Shown here in pieces: positions 1 through 12,420 of a stretch of 64,000 nucleotides of DNA. This DNA comes from Anaspis maculata (lineage: Eukaryota; Arthropoda; Insecta; Coleoptera; Scraptiidae): positions 129,707,050-129,771,049 of the forward strand of contig OX421961.1 in the NCBI GenBank assembly GCA_949128115.1. Direction: 5' to 3'. The position numbers were made by a program, and so were the translations under genes. The notes below the pieces were generated by a model. That model worked only from the letters and a program-made list of their open reading frames with translations. It was not told where the DNA came from and did not search any database. Position 1 is the stretch's first letter. Each line of letters opens with the position of its first letter.

Positions 1-600
1 TTATTAAGAAATTGTAGTTGCCTGCATATCGCAACTTTCTACATCTTACCGCGAATGCCAGCACTTGATCGGCGAAGCCGCCCTACACCAAAATGTTATT
101 TTTGTAATTGTTCATGATTATTTCGGCAAAATTTTTCTTGATTCGCGTACCAAGGCCATGAGCTACCCATTCGAGTTGAAATATTTTCTGTATTGAATTT
201 CGTTTTGTTCGGAGGAAAGGATATCAAGCACCAGCAAGCAACGAATAAATCATTTGCGGCCGAGCCGTAGTTTCGGAGTCATTTTCAAAAATTAATAACT
301 ATTGGCCTGCACCTCGCACCGATGTGAAATTTTCATTAAAATGAAGTTCAAATCATCCTCTAAATATAACTCCGCGTATGTATTATGGTAAAATGATAAG
401 ATCGGGTACTTCCTCGCATGTGATAACTTTCGAGATCAGGCCGGCTTCTGAAATGCAGCATTCAACGGCGATGCCGCGTCACACTAAATTGTTATTATTG
501 TCATTGTTTATCATTACTTCGTCAAGATTTTTTTTGGTTCGGGATACAAGCTCATGAGCTACCCAATGGAGTAAAAAATTTTCGCAAAAACCTTTTCGTC
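1..600. other. Gene-less AT-rich flank
   Basis: I see no coding region or recognised RNA gene here. Two segments, about 60-300 and 475-600, resemble each other loosely: both carry a run of similar words about an aspect of the same diverged dispersed repeat (for example attgttcatgattat and attgtttatcattact, followed by tttgg/ttgattcg and tcatgagctaccca). This suggests two old copies of one repeat. Confidence 0.4.
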
Positions 601-613
601 TAGGACTAGATGC

Positions 614-646
614 TGTGATGGACGGACGGACGGACGGACGGATGGA
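614..646. repeat. ACGG tetranucleotide microsatellite
   Basis: Short run of gacggacggacggacgg, slightly interrupted by gatgg at both sides. It is a simple repeat with no gene attached. Confidence 0.85.
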
Positions 647-719
647 CAAAGCGAGGACAAAAGCGCCTTCCCGTTTGGAGAAGTCCGCTAAAAAATGGCA
701 ACAGCGCTCGAAACACAAG

Positions 720-1130
720 AGATCGCTGCCAAATGTCACTTGTAACATTACATCTGTCATTTCAATAACAGCAACAATGACAACAAAACAACAAAATCAC
801 TTAAGAACACCGAGAAAAAGCAACCAAGACACCGCAAGTCGCGAAGAACGTTAAATGTGCAATTAGTTCATTGACACTAATGACAGTGACAGTCAGGAAG
901 TAGTAGCTAGTGTGTGCTTTCCATTTACCGACACAAGTCGACTTGTGTTGACACAAATCGACACAAATGCGTTCCATTTGATCTGTTTTCCTTTGTCTCA
1001 TCGACACAAGCTAACACAAGCTGACACAAACCGACACAAATGTTTTAAATGGAAAGCGCCCAGTCAGGGGGGCTGGACAGACTATGCAGCGTTGCCATTT
1101 AAATTGACAGGTGTACGATTTTTTTGAATT
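720..1130. repeat. Dispersed repeat, copy A
   Basis: This stretch is clearly related to 12170-12400. Shared blocks include the area around cgcgaagaacgttaaatgtg, the words tgacagtgacag, and gttgccatttaaattgaca. Copy A also carries a local array of acacaag/acacaaa words (about 930-1040) that is absent from the second copy. Short reading frames across it are not conserved and look incidental. Confidence 0.7.
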
Positions 1131-2154
1131 TAGCTAAAAAATCGACCTGTTTCCTCCGGCTTTTTCCAGAAGAAAATTGTGAAACAAGAAATCGGAGGTG
1201 GTGATGAGTTTCAAAATGGACCCCCTGTAGTTACCTTTACCTATATTTCCTACGTATAGATAGGTGCCTATATGCACACTTTCGAGGAAATACCTACCAC
1301 TTTATACTAGTCTATTTAAAGACGTTGCTAATTCTGATGTATGGGTATAACAAAAGCGACTAATTATTGTTCCGCGGCACTTCTCCTTTATTATAGTTTC
1401 GTGGTAATTAGAATTTTGAATAGGTATTATAGGTAGCTACACCTGTGAAGCGCGTCACGGTTGAAAATCTGGGATTGGACGAAGCGCACTAGCACTGAGT
1501 GCGGATCTGTAAAAAAAAGTCTAGCATGTCTAATGGGGCACATACCATTATTACGCTGGCCTTCACCCAGCAATCTGAATGTCTGTGTGATTAATCATAA
1601 TCTGCACAATAACAAAAAATGTAATAAAAACATGCGGCCATCAAGTTTGCACTTTTATCAATTTATATTTCGTAACCAGCTTGCTTCGCAACTACTTTAT
1701 TGTAAGTACTATCGTTGAATGTACTATATACTTATTATATTGTACAGGTGACCAGGAATTTATCTCTGATCGCCTGGCAAAGAGTTGTTATTTAGTTTGT
1801 GTGTCATATTTGACGATTTATAAGAGTAATAGCTGGCCAAATAATTATGGAAGGCAATAACGGTAAAGTAAATTGCCTGGTCGCCAAAATCTCCGTATAT
1901 CATTGCTCCTGATTTTTTTCTGTAGAGCCATATGGAAAACTGGTTCTGGAAATCATGAAGCGGTGTCAAAAATAAGTGTCAATGTTGATGTTTTCATACA
2001 TTTTCGATACTCGACAGTTTTAGATTCCATCGGGCGATTTTGAATCCTCTCAGACTGGCTGATAGCCCAAGGATTCCTTAAGCCATCAGACCCAAATTTT
2101 GCAAAAACATGGAAAAAGTCGAATCAAATCTCAATCACGCACAAATATACCTGT
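1131..2154. other. Gene-less stretch
   Basis: No coding region, RNA gene or well-defined repeat was recognised. The DNA is AT-rich with several taggta/tacctac words that recur throughout the window. Small open frames here (60-85 codons) have no recognisable motif. Confidence 0.4.
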
Positions 2155-2162
2155 ATTTCCGT

Positions 2163-3234
2163 CAGTGGCGCAGCCAGGATTTAGCCATGGGGGGGGCTAA
2201 CGAACGCAAGCGAAGCAAGCTGCGCTAAAGGCGAACCCCTCCCCCCCCCCCCGGAAAAAGGGCCTTGGTCATCATATTTTCAAGTATAACTATTGTGGTA
2301 CCAATGTTACCTACCTTAAATTGAAGTAGGTATTAAATTCAGTATTCCCCATAGGTATTCCCTGAGTTTGCGGGGGAAATGACAGTAATAAATGGTAGTA
2401 ATGACACTTGCAAACTGACAGCCGCGTCGCGCGCACGTAGAAATGTCATACACGATCGTTCGGCACATACAAACGATACGGCCGAACGCAGCTGTTCACG
2501 AAATACGGTTTTTCGTGCTTTTGTTAGATCTATCGATAGTGGTAATCTGAACGATAATCGTTCGCTAACGAGTCGTTGGTTGGCAGTCTGAATGATAATC
2601 GTTCGCTAACGAGTCGTTAGTGAACGAGAAGTTACAAAATAAGCCTGATAAGTGGGTGAGTATACTGGCTTAAGGACGAAGTTATATTTGTGAAATAAGC
2701 GTTGTGGAATCAATAATCTCTGTTGGTTCATTCCTTGACAGAATCTTACCATTTAGGTCTCTCTCGAAAGCTACAAGGATGCAGTTTGGTTTGAACCCAT
2801 TGGCATTTTCAAAATCTGAAATCATTTTTTTACCTTTTTTGATGATTGATTGATTTTTGGATTTTGAAAATGCCAATGGGCTCAAGCCAAAGTGCATCCT
2901 TGTAGCTTTCGGTAGAAACCTAAATAATGAGATTCTGTCAAGAAATAAACCCACCAGGATTGATTCCGCAACGCTTATCTTACCAATTCAACTCCGTCCT
3001 TGAACCGGAAGAGCTTCTCTCTCCGCACCAAATGAAAAAAAAAACGCGCAATCCAATCGCAGTGCAACTCTTACACAGAGAGATCAATGATCCATTTTCT
3101 AAATGATAAAGAAGGTAACAGTCGAACACAATAAATTTTTTATTTTGTTCAAAATTTTTCATTGCTTCGGTGAAAAAGCGAGACTGTCTGGGGGGGGCTA
3201 TAGCCCCCTAGCCCCCCCCTTGGCTGCGCCACTG
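2163..3234. mobile_element. hAT-like non-autonomous element with 8-bp TSD
   Basis: The ends are inverted repeats: CAGTGGCGCAGCCA at the left and TGGCTGCGCCACTG at the right. They are flanked by an identical 8-bp duplication, atttccgt, at 2155-2162 and 3235-3242. An 8-bp target duplication and CAGTGGCG-type ends are typical of the hAT superfamily. G- and C-runs lie just inside both ends. No transposase is encoded, so the 1,072-bp element would depend on enzyme supplied elsewhere. A palindromic repeat (2695-2978) and a duplicated block (gataatcgttcgctaacgag, near 2555 and 2592) lie inside. Confidence 0.88.
2695..2978. repeat. Palindromic foldback repeat nested in hAT-like element
   Basis: Two arms of roughly 135 bp are inverted copies of one another. 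The left begins ataagcgttgtggaatcaat and the right ends ttgattccgcaacgcttat. A short AT-rich loop lies near 2830-2850. One-arm relatives occur at about 8380-8490 and, more diverged, at 14370-14470, so this is a repeat family and not a private hairpin. Confidence 0.8.
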
Positions 3235-3329
3235 ATTTCCGTGGTTGTTTGTAAATTTATTTCAGCTTTATTTTTTAGAACCATTACCTACCTACCTATG
3301 ATCTACTATTTAAAAAATAAATTAATTCT

Positions 3330-3660
3330 ATTCTATTCCTACGAGCAAAACTTCGATGATAACTTCATCCTAGTTGACGACAACGCAAGACCACATTGTG
3401 CACGCACTGTTTTGGAAGTTTTGAGGGAACACAATATTGAGCGAATGAATTGGCCACCCTTGTCTCCAGATATGAATGTGATCGAGCATGTATGGAGTAG
3501 AATGAAGAAAAAACTGACGAATTGGCGGATACAATTCGGGCTGTATGAGGTGCTATTTCTCAGGGCTTTTTGCAAAACTTGCTGGAGGGGATGCCCGAAG
3601 CGTTGCGGGTCTCATTAGAGCTAGAGGGGGTCCCAGTAAATACGATAAAGTTGTAGTTAG
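3330..3660 (+). pseudogene. Tc1/mariner transposase C-terminal fragment
   Basis: The plus-strand translation from about 3340 contains the DDNARPH block (near 3375-3400), then WPPLSPDMN and IEHVW, which are hallmark catalytic-core segments of Tc1/mariner DDE transposases. After a frame change near 3555-3600 it continues into a segment resembling the usual Tc1 C-terminus (IRARGGPSKY, about 3615-3645). Such transposases cut and paste their own DNA at TA sites. The N-terminal DNA-binding half is missing and the frame is broken, so this is a relic. It starts just outside the hAT-like element, with no TIRs seen. Confidence 0.85.
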
Positions 3661-3899
3661 GTAAGTGAGTGTTCCAGGGAGATTTTTATCTGGTCACACC
3701 TATGCCTGATGATTCCTTTCTAGCCGCAGAAGAGGGATAAACCCCTGTGGAATGCAGAGAATTCAGTAGCAAAAGCCTTCTTTTCAGGAAAATTGGATGG
3801 CATAACCGAAAATTTAATATCGTAGGTGAACCCAACTCTGGAAAACATCTAAGAATTCCTGCTCCATCTGAAGAAATCTTGCAGGGGTTCAGTGGGGCA

Positions 3900-6800
3900 G
3901 CGCTCCAGGGAATCAAATCGCAAAAGTGACTTTTTTTGTACAAGGTGAAGAAGAGCCTCAAGTGGAATTTGAAATTTTATTGAAACTCCGGAAAAACCCA
4001 AAGGAACTATGGGTGAGCTCAAGAAGAAGAATGTGGAGAAGTGAGTCGCAATTTTTTTTTGTACAAGCTGAAGAACCTTGGGGTGGAATAAAATAAATAT
4101 TTCAGGGAATCCCCGAAAAACTTTGAGAAACTCTGGAAAAAACCCAGATGAACTCCGGCGAATTCGATAACAATAGCTACTTTTTCGTGCAAGTTTAAAA
4201 ATATCAGGGTCACTAGATAATTTATGGGATTTCTCCATCAAATCCTGGGAAACCTGGAAAATTGGGAGGTCTCAGAGAGGAACTTGAAGAAATTTAGTCG
4301 CAAAGGTGATTATTTTTCCAGTAGAAGTTGAAGAGCCTTAAAAGAGAATGTACATTTTCAAGCATACTCAGGAAGCTCCGAGGATTTCCGGAAAACCGCA
4401 AAGAAGCTATGAGAAGTTCTTAGAGAAGAAATTAAGTCGCGAAGAGACCTTTCCGTACGAATTGAAGAAACTCATCGCAGTAACAATCGAGTTCAGCAAT
4501 GAAACTTTTCCATTATACAATTAAAAGAACCTCATGGAGAGCCAAATAACAAGGAAAAATTCTGGGGAGCCCCAAAAAATTCCGGGAAAGTCCAGAGGAG
4601 CTCTTGAGGAACTCAACAGAGGAACCGCGGGAAACTCAGCCGCAAAAGTGATCTTCTATTATGCAAAATAAAGGATATTACGAAGAACTCAGTAATCTTA
4701 GTGGAGCTCTGGGAAGTTCTCTGAAATAAGAGACCGTATTTGTGCAAGTTGAAGAAATTCAATTAGTGTATCATAAAGAGAAACTCATCAGAAGAATTCT
4801 AGGAATTGCAGTCGCAAAAGTGACCTCTTCTGTACAGGCGGAAGAGCCTCAAGTGAAAAAAATGTTCTGGATGTTTCCATTGCGGTAACTCCGACGAACT
4901 CTGAGGTAGTTCCAGAAATTCTAGGAAGGTCTACAGGAGCTTTGAAGAAGAACAGCAAAGAAATTTAAGGGAATTTAGCCGCAGTGGTGAATAAGGTGAA
5001 GAACATCAAGTGTAGGTACTAAAACTAAGGCAGTTTCAGAGGAGGTCGGCAGTGAAATGCGAGAAATTCAGCTACAAAACATTTTGTGAAAATTGGAGAG
5101 CATAACCGAAAATTGAATGATCTGGGGGAACTGTGGCAAACTTCCAAGGGATTCTTGCTTTGCTCAGCGGAGCCTTGGAAAAGCTCAGTAGAGAAACTTT
5201 GAGGAATTCAACCGCAAAAGTGACTCCTTTTGAAGAAGTTGAAGAATTTCAAGTGGAATTAGATATTTTATGGGAACTCCAAAAATCTTTGGGAAAACCC
5301 AAAGAAACTCTGGAGGAACTAAGCAGGTGGAATATAGAGAAGTGCGAGGAGAAGTGAGTCGCTATTTTTTTTGCACAAGTTGAAGAACAAGGTGGAATAA
5401 AATGAATATTCTAGGGAGTTCTCGAAGAACTTTGAGGAACTCTGGGAAAATTCCAGATGAACTCCGGCGAATTCAGTCAGAAAAGCTACTTATTCGTACA
5501 AGTTTGAGAATAGTAGGGTCGATCACTAGATAATCTAGAACATCTCTCCTAGTAATTCTGGAGAAATTCTAGAGGTTCTCATTGAACAACTTGAGGAAAT
5601 TCAGTCGCAAAGGTGATTGATTATTTTTCCAGTACCTACAATCAAAGAACCTCAAAAAGGAATGTAGGTACGTTTTCAAGAATACTGAGGGAACTTCAAA
5701 GATCTCTAGAAAAAGAACGAGAAAGAAGTCTCTGAGAATCTCGGCAGAGGAACTCCGGGGAATTAAGTCGCCAAAAGAAACTCTTCTTGCAAATTGGAGA
5801 ACTTCATCAAGCGATCTGGAAGAACATCGAAGAATTCCAAGAAATTCTAAAAAATCTAGAGGAAATCTGAAGAAGTTCAGCAAAGGGAACTCCCGGGAAT
5901 TCAGTCCCGAGGGTTATTCTCTTTGGTACAATTTGAAGAACTTCAGTAGGGGCTAAATATTTGAGAAGATTGTGCGTATCATAAATGGAAACTTGATATT
6001 CGAAGGGAACTCTGAGGAGCTCCATCGAAGTTTGGAGTCAGTTGAATTGAAGTGGGACTCATCAGAAGAACTCCTGTAATTGCAGTCGCAAAAGTGACCT
6101 CTTCTGTACAGGCGGAAGAGCCTCAAGTGAAAAACATGTTCTGGATGTTTCCATTGGGAACTCGGACGAACTCTGAGGTAGTTCCAGAAATTCTAGGAAG
6201 GTCTACAGGAGCGTTGGAGAAAAACGGCAAAGGAATTCAAGGGAATTTAGCCGCAGTGGTAAGATGAAGAACATCAAGTGTAGGTACTAAAACTAAGGCA
6301 GTTTTAGGGAAGCTCGGCAGTGGAATGCGAAAAATTCAGCAACAAAACATTTTGTGGAAATTGGAGAGCATAACCGGAAATTGAATGGTTTGGGGGGGAA
6401 CTGTGGCAAGCTTCCAAGGGATTCTTGGTTTGCTCAGCGGCGCCTTGGAGAAGCTCAGTAGAGAAACTTCGAGGAATTCAACCGCAAAAGTGACTTCTTC
6501 TGAAAAGTTGAAGAATTTCAAGTGGAATTAGATATTTTATGGAAACTCCAAAAATCTTGGGGAAAACCCAAAGAAACTCTGGAGGAGCTAAGCAGGTGAA
6601 ATATGTGAGTCGCATTTTTTTTTGTACAAGTTGAAGAACCTCAAGGTGAAATAAAATGAATATTCTAGGAGCCCTCGGAGAACTTTGAGGAACTCTGGGA
6701 AAGGTCCAGATGAACTCCGGTGAATTCAGTCACAAAAGCTACTTATTCGTAGGTACAAGTTTGAGAATAGTAGGGTCGATCACTAGGTAATCTAGGGGAT

Positions 6801-7200
6801 CTCTCCGAGTAATTCTGGTGAAATTCTAGAGGTTCTCATTGAAGAACTTGAGGCAATTCAGTCGCAAAGGTGAATAATTATTTCCAATAACTACAATTAA
6901 AGAACCTCACAAGGGAATGTAGGTACGTTTCCAAGAATACTCTGAAGGAACTTCAAAGATCTCCAGAAAAACGAGAAGGAGGTCTGAGAATCTCGGCAGA
7001 GGAACTCCGGGGAATAAGGTCGCCAAAGGAAACTCTTCTTGCAAGTTGGAGAACTTCATTAAGCGCTTTGGGAGAACTTCGAGGAATTCCAAGAAATTCT
7101 AAAAAATCTGAAGGAAATCTGAATAAGTTCAGCAAGTGAACTCCCAGGAATTCAGTCCCGAGGGTATTTTCTTTGGTGCAATTTGAAGAACCTCAGCGGG
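3900..7200. repeat. Diverged satellite array with 1.27-kb tandem duplication
   Basis: A motif family built on gaattcagtcgcaaaagtgac, followed by ttgtacaagttgaagaacctca and ggaactctgagg, recurs at irregular spacing of about 110-165 bp (for example near 3908, 4290, 4640, 4808, 5212, 5603, 5765). On top of this, about 4788-6058 is repeated at 6061-7200 with high similarity: atcagaag at 4788 and 6061, and ttccaagggattcttg at about 5141 and 6412. Both offsets are about 1,271-1,273 bp. Many reading frames of 60-130 codons cross it because of its composition; none shows a recognisable domain, so I do not call genes here. Confidence 0.8.
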
Positions 7201-9570
7201 TAATATCGACATCGAAACTTATTTTGTTGACCATCACTCAAGTGTATTGGTATACCTTACATAGGTAAAAGCTTGAAATAATTTCAAATAAGAGCTGATT
7301 TCTGGTCAACCTGTGTTTTGTCATTTCAAGTGCGTACTGAGGTGCGTACATACATACCTACTGTGTTTATTTTTATTGGGTAATGATTCACACACCCACC
7401 ATAACCAAGTACCTAAGTACCTAGTACATTCCTATAATTACTTTTCTATCGGTTTTTATATAATAAGTAGGTACCTACCTACCTATCTACAACTTGGAAT
7501 GAGTTCTTCATGTGAAAAACCAAAATAAAATTCACAAAGACTTCATTACGTTATAATTATCTATTCAAATATTACGTTTCTATAGTGCAAAAAAAATACC
7601 AGTATTATCTAGGTACCTATACCGAGAAGAAAAGCCAAGTTCTTACAGTTTTCCTGATGTCATCATAAGGATTTCCTGTATTTTTTTCAATAACAACAAC
7701 AGCTGCTGTTGACAATTGGTAAAAGTTCAGCGACTGGTGATGTTTTCCTTTCAAGTGCACTCTACTATTGAAAATATTCATTCCGATATCCAATGGAACT
7801 TTGATAAACAGTTTTACTAGTCATGCCTATATGAGCAAAAAGAGTTGCCTGATTTTTTTTACGAATGAAGGATAGATCCGTACCTACCCAACTACCCAAT
7901 ACCTACTTATATTTAGGCCAAACTTGTTGTGATTGAACGTTCAATTCAAAGTTTCAACCGAGGTTTCAACCACATTTTAATAATTATTGTACACCACAAA
8001 AGATGCATCTTATAGCTTTCTCTGGTGTTGAAGCTTAATCAATGACCATTCGAATTTGTCACGGTATCTGCAATATTGGTCAAATGAGACGTTTTTCTGT
8101 CAGTAATTAATAGCTTGAAAAGCACATGAGCGATCACCTACTTTTGGCGCAGGTTCGATAGAAAAACGTGAGTTTCCTTAGAGTAAAAATCGTTAAGATA
8201 TATCGTCCCTACTGATTGGTGGCTATTCGCTAATGCTGCTAGGTCAGTGGTGGCTACAAAGAAAATTATACTGAAACGCGGCAGTACTGAAGAAAATGGA
8301 ATGAAAGTGCCCACTGCCTGGTGGTTGAAAAAATTCATATTTCTAACAAATATTTTTCAATTCAGGATATGTTCTTATGACAATTCACAGTACCTCTCTG
8401 TAGCTTTCGAAAGAAACCTGAATGGTACATTTTTATCGAGGAATAAGCCCGCTGGAATTGATTCCGCATTGTCTTATTTCACCAATCCAACTCGTTGATC
8501 GTTTTTTCTTTAAACCTAATGAAACTAATCAAGTTTTTACTGATTCGCGTACATTGTATCAAAATAAGTTGCCGGCCAAAACAAGCAACCGACGATGTTG
8601 GTTAGGTACCTATACGATATAATATCTACTTTTAGTTAAATTGTACAAACAGCTCATAAAAAAACATTTTTAATGGCATGTGAGTGTTTGCACTAACCCG
8701 ACACGCATTCCTGCAGCAATCATAGACTTGAGTGCTGCACGTTTCTAATTATTTAAGTGGGATGTAATATCTTCATGGCAATAAAACTTGCGACGACATC
8801 AGTCGCGATGTTCTGGTTTCCTATCGCGCCCAGTTCTTGCCTTCAATTAATTTTAACAGATAAAATCAATAATGATAGCTATTCACATCGTGGAGCTTCT
8901 TTATTTTTGATCAGTTCCTTAGGTACACGACCGAGTACACGACCCTAAACCCACAAGAGTTGTGTGGGTCTTTGGGCAAGGCACTGGAACTTGATTCAAT
9001 TCTTTCGGCCTTGCGCCTCCGCCTGCACAAACTTGGCTATTATTATGTCTTATTATTGTAAATTGTAAAATTAAAGGTTGGTGCTATGAATAATTTTCGG
9101 GTAACGATATAAATCGCACCTTTTTCATATATTTTGTTGTTATCGGCTATATTTTTGTAATTTTTTGTGCTTCTACTGTTTGTACTTAGTTTTTTGAGTT
9201 GATCACATAATTCGTTAAAAAATTGCACTCAGGATGAGCGATTTATTGAGAAAAGACACCAAACACGATTCATTTTGAGCTTAATTTTACTTAGCTCTAC
9301 GGTGCTAAGCAAGGTGCTAAGCTATAACTCTTTCTTAGGCCTGCTATGTCGCTTTTGTGGCTCAAAACCCAACGTTAGTATTTGTAATTTTTCAAAGTTG
9401 AGTCTCACAGTTGAATTTAAAAAAATGTTGCAAAACGTTACAAGGGCTATCAATTTAATCCAAGCTAAAAATGGTTGACCCTGAAGTAGCCCTACAGCGC
9501 TAAGCAAACAAAAATGGAAAAAGGGCGTGTTTGGTATCTTTCCTTGTAGTAGAGCCGCTACGCGACAAAA
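7201..9570. other. Gene-less stretch with dispersed repeats
   Basis: No gene recognised. It includes taggtacctacctac-type words (7350-7500, 7600, 7880) and a one-arm relative of the foldback repeat of 2695-2978 at about 8380-8490 (shared gtagctttcg and gaattgattccgca). Confidence 0.4.
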
Positions 9571-9573
9571 CAA

Positions 9574-10625
9574 TGTGATGTACTAATAGGTACTGCACTT
9601 CATGTTAGGGCTATAAAATTTGGTAGACTTCTTCAGGGAACTATTTGCAATAATTCTGTCCGAGGTGCCCGCAAAAATGATCGCTGCATCCAAAATGGCG
9701 GCCGTTTTCAAAAATGGCGACTTGAATGACAGATGCTTAATTTTCTTTATACAGGGCTGTTCGCGCGAGGTGAAACCCTCCCATCCACAAACGCTTCTCC
9801 TTGAAGGTATTTTGAAAAAACAAAAACTAATCCTCCATAATTTTTCCCGCGGCTCTCGGATATGTTCATTATATATTTCTATATCTCATAATATACAGGG
9901 TGCTCTTTTTTTTTTTTGGACACCCTGTAATTTCTTATTGTAGTCTATGTAGCTTTCTATGTTGATTACAAAAATGTGTGACACTTATGGGTTTCTTAAC
10001 AAATAACTTTGAAAAATGAACAAATCTAAATTGCGAAGACCGTATTTTATAAGCCAAGAGATACCCTACACTACACTTCATGCTAGAGGTATGAAACTTA
10101 CTACACTCCTTTTGGGGAACTATTTGAAACACTTCTGCCCGAGGTGCCAATCAAAATTATGGCTGGATCAAAAATGGCGGTCGTTTTCCAATATGGCGGC
10201 CTAGGCCTACATATGTGCGAGAATCTCGTATTCGTCCGAATAAGTCCGATTGTCGATTCCCATAGATTCAGCTATTCTGAAACTGACTGTAACCACAACA
10301 ATCGTGACAGTGCTCATTTTTCCATGTATAGGGTGTTCACGCAAGATGCCACAGAAAAGTAACGCCATCTCAAGGGCTTGATAGTTAGGTCCCTTTTTTC
10401 ATTTGAAATGACTGTATACGGAAAATTAGGCATCTGTCAAAATTGTTGTGTTCACGATTGGTCTCAGAATAGTTGAAAATATGAGAATCCACATCCTGCG
10501 GGATATGATCGGACGAATACGAGGTAGCAAGCCGTCATATTGGAAAACGACCGCCATTTTGGAAGCATCAGCCATAACTTTGATTGGCACCTCGGGCAGA
10601 ATTATTTCAAACAGTTCCCCACAAC
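9574..10625. repeat. Cluster of direct and inverted dispersed repeats
   Basis: A block with gcacttcatgttagggcta, gaactatttg, cgaggtgcc and atggcggccgtttt at 9590-9720 is repeated directly at about 10069-10215. It is present again in inverse orientation at about 10497-10620 (ggacgaatacgagg, ttggaaaacgaccgccat, ggcacctcgggcagaa). The 10140-10250 and 10497-10600 parts can fold back on one another. A small hairpin with tacagggtg and caccctgta lies at 9894-9930. No reading frame carries a known domain. Confidence 0.7.
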
Positions 10626-12165
10626 GACAACGACCTCCCCCCCCCCCTTCTTGAAACTAATGACTTCGTTTCAGCATGCAACTGCAGGTATTCAGATTTC
10701 CATGTTGGTTGGGTTATCAAGTACAAGAGAATTATAATTAATGACGAATGTTATGGAGAGGAGTCTCACCTAGAGGGACGTCCGGTTTGGTCATCGCGTA
10801 ACTAATGAATTTGTTGCAGTATACACTTGAAGTTGATAGATGTTATTTGATCGTGAAATGGAAAATCTATTAGAAGCTGTTCATACAATTTCCTGGACAC
10901 ACTACGACGCGACGATTTGATAAATTTGTATCCACTTGAAATGAATTGTTACGGCTCAATAGTTGGTTAGGGATCTGATATTTATTTTATAGGGAAAAAC
11001 AGTTATTTCGAAGCAGCCTTTTCGCGTTGGTTCATCGGTGAGCACCTTTGTAGGTTTTTAGCAATAATGGGGTTCACTTCACACAAAACAGAACGGGGTT
11101 CAATCAAAAGGGTCTTCACACGAGAGTTTGTACCTTGACTTGAGTAATTGTTCGCGGACACCATTGGTTCCGAAGTTTTTGGACGGGTGAGATTTGGTTT
11201 TACATGTCCGGCTATAGACACTCGCGGTCGCGATATCCTTCTAAGCTTCAAAGGCAATTCAAGGTGAAAATAGGTCCAGTTCTCCGCAAAGGCACCGGCC
11301 ATATCCAATCCCTTCCAAAACGGGCAAAAGATTACCATAGCCTAAAAAGAAGCCAGCAAAAAGAATGGTCCAGAAAATAAGAGACGCAGCCTTTGAAAGG
11401 AGATTCATAATAGGAGGAGCCCCGCACACACCGGCCCACGAACTTGGATTGTAGGGAACAGGGGAACAACAGAAAAGAGAGGGGGGAGTTCCCATCGCTC
11501 GCAAAAGTCACTCACACCCCTTTTTCGGTGTCTAGACGCTGGGCCTAACCCTTACATAACCTATAACACTAACTTAAATGTTGAATCTGATGAATCCACG
11601 ATAAGAATTTCGAACCACGCTTCTCAAACAAAGTTTGAATGTTGGTCAAGGTGTAGAATCAGGTGTTCATCGAAGTATTGATGTGTGACGCCTTTGAAAT
11701 AATTATTAGGGAAAAGTCATCTTTTAGGGAACACTTTAGAAAACTCAGCTATCCTAGTTACCAGCGTTGAGGTAGGGTCAGGTATAGGAAGGAGCCTTTA
11801 TTTAAACCCTGTGACATGTAAATAGAAGTCAAAATAATGATTTTTTGTTACAACTAATTTTTGTGTCTTACTGCGTTCAAACTAGAGGTTAATTCGATCT
11901 CAACACGCCCAGGAGCTCTATCCTCGAACCACAAGAAGGAAGCACAACAGGATGGTGTCCTGATACTAGACGATCACCGGCCAAAGCTGTCCCAAGAGCG
12001 GAAAAAGTGATTCAATTCAAATAAGTTGAATTGAATTGGAGCATGTTGGGTTGCCTACCCAGCCAGGCGCAAAAGCTAAAGAGTTAGGGGCGTTTCAGTA
12101 TCGAAATAAAAGTATCGATACCGTACTAGTATCGATAGTATCGTCGTATCCCCGGCAACCGATGG
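10626..12165. other. Gene-less stretch
   Basis: No supported gene. Minus-strand frames at 11003-11338 and 11259-11504 are open over 80-110 codons and slightly GC-richer than their surroundings, but I see no domain, splice pattern or homology I can name. A short run rich in tatcgata words occurs at 12110-12150. Confidence 0.35.
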
Positions 12166-12169
12166 CTGT

Positions 12170-12420
12170 CAACTGTCACTTGTTACTTGTGACATGAAAT
12201 TATTTGTCATTTCTAACAATAACAACGAGAAAACAGGCGAGATACCGAAACACCGCTAATCGTGAAGAACGTCAAATATGCAATGAGGCAGTGAGCCAGT
12301 GACATTAGTAACAGTGACAGCCAAGAACCAGCAGCAGGGGGCTAGACAGAGTATGCGACGTTGCCATTTAAATTGACAGGTGCACGTTTTTTCAATTTGC
12401 GCTGTCACGCATGCGCACCT
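12170..12420. repeat. Dispersed repeat, copy B
   Basis: Same orientation and block order as 720-1130: tgtcacttgt, then cgtgaagaacgtcaaat, agtaacagtgacag and gttgccatttaaattgacag. It lacks the acacaa array found in copy A. Confidence 0.7.

Noticed and set aside
11003..11504. Two overlapping minus-strand genes
   Set aside because: No domain, no family resemblance and no supporting splice sites; length is within chance.
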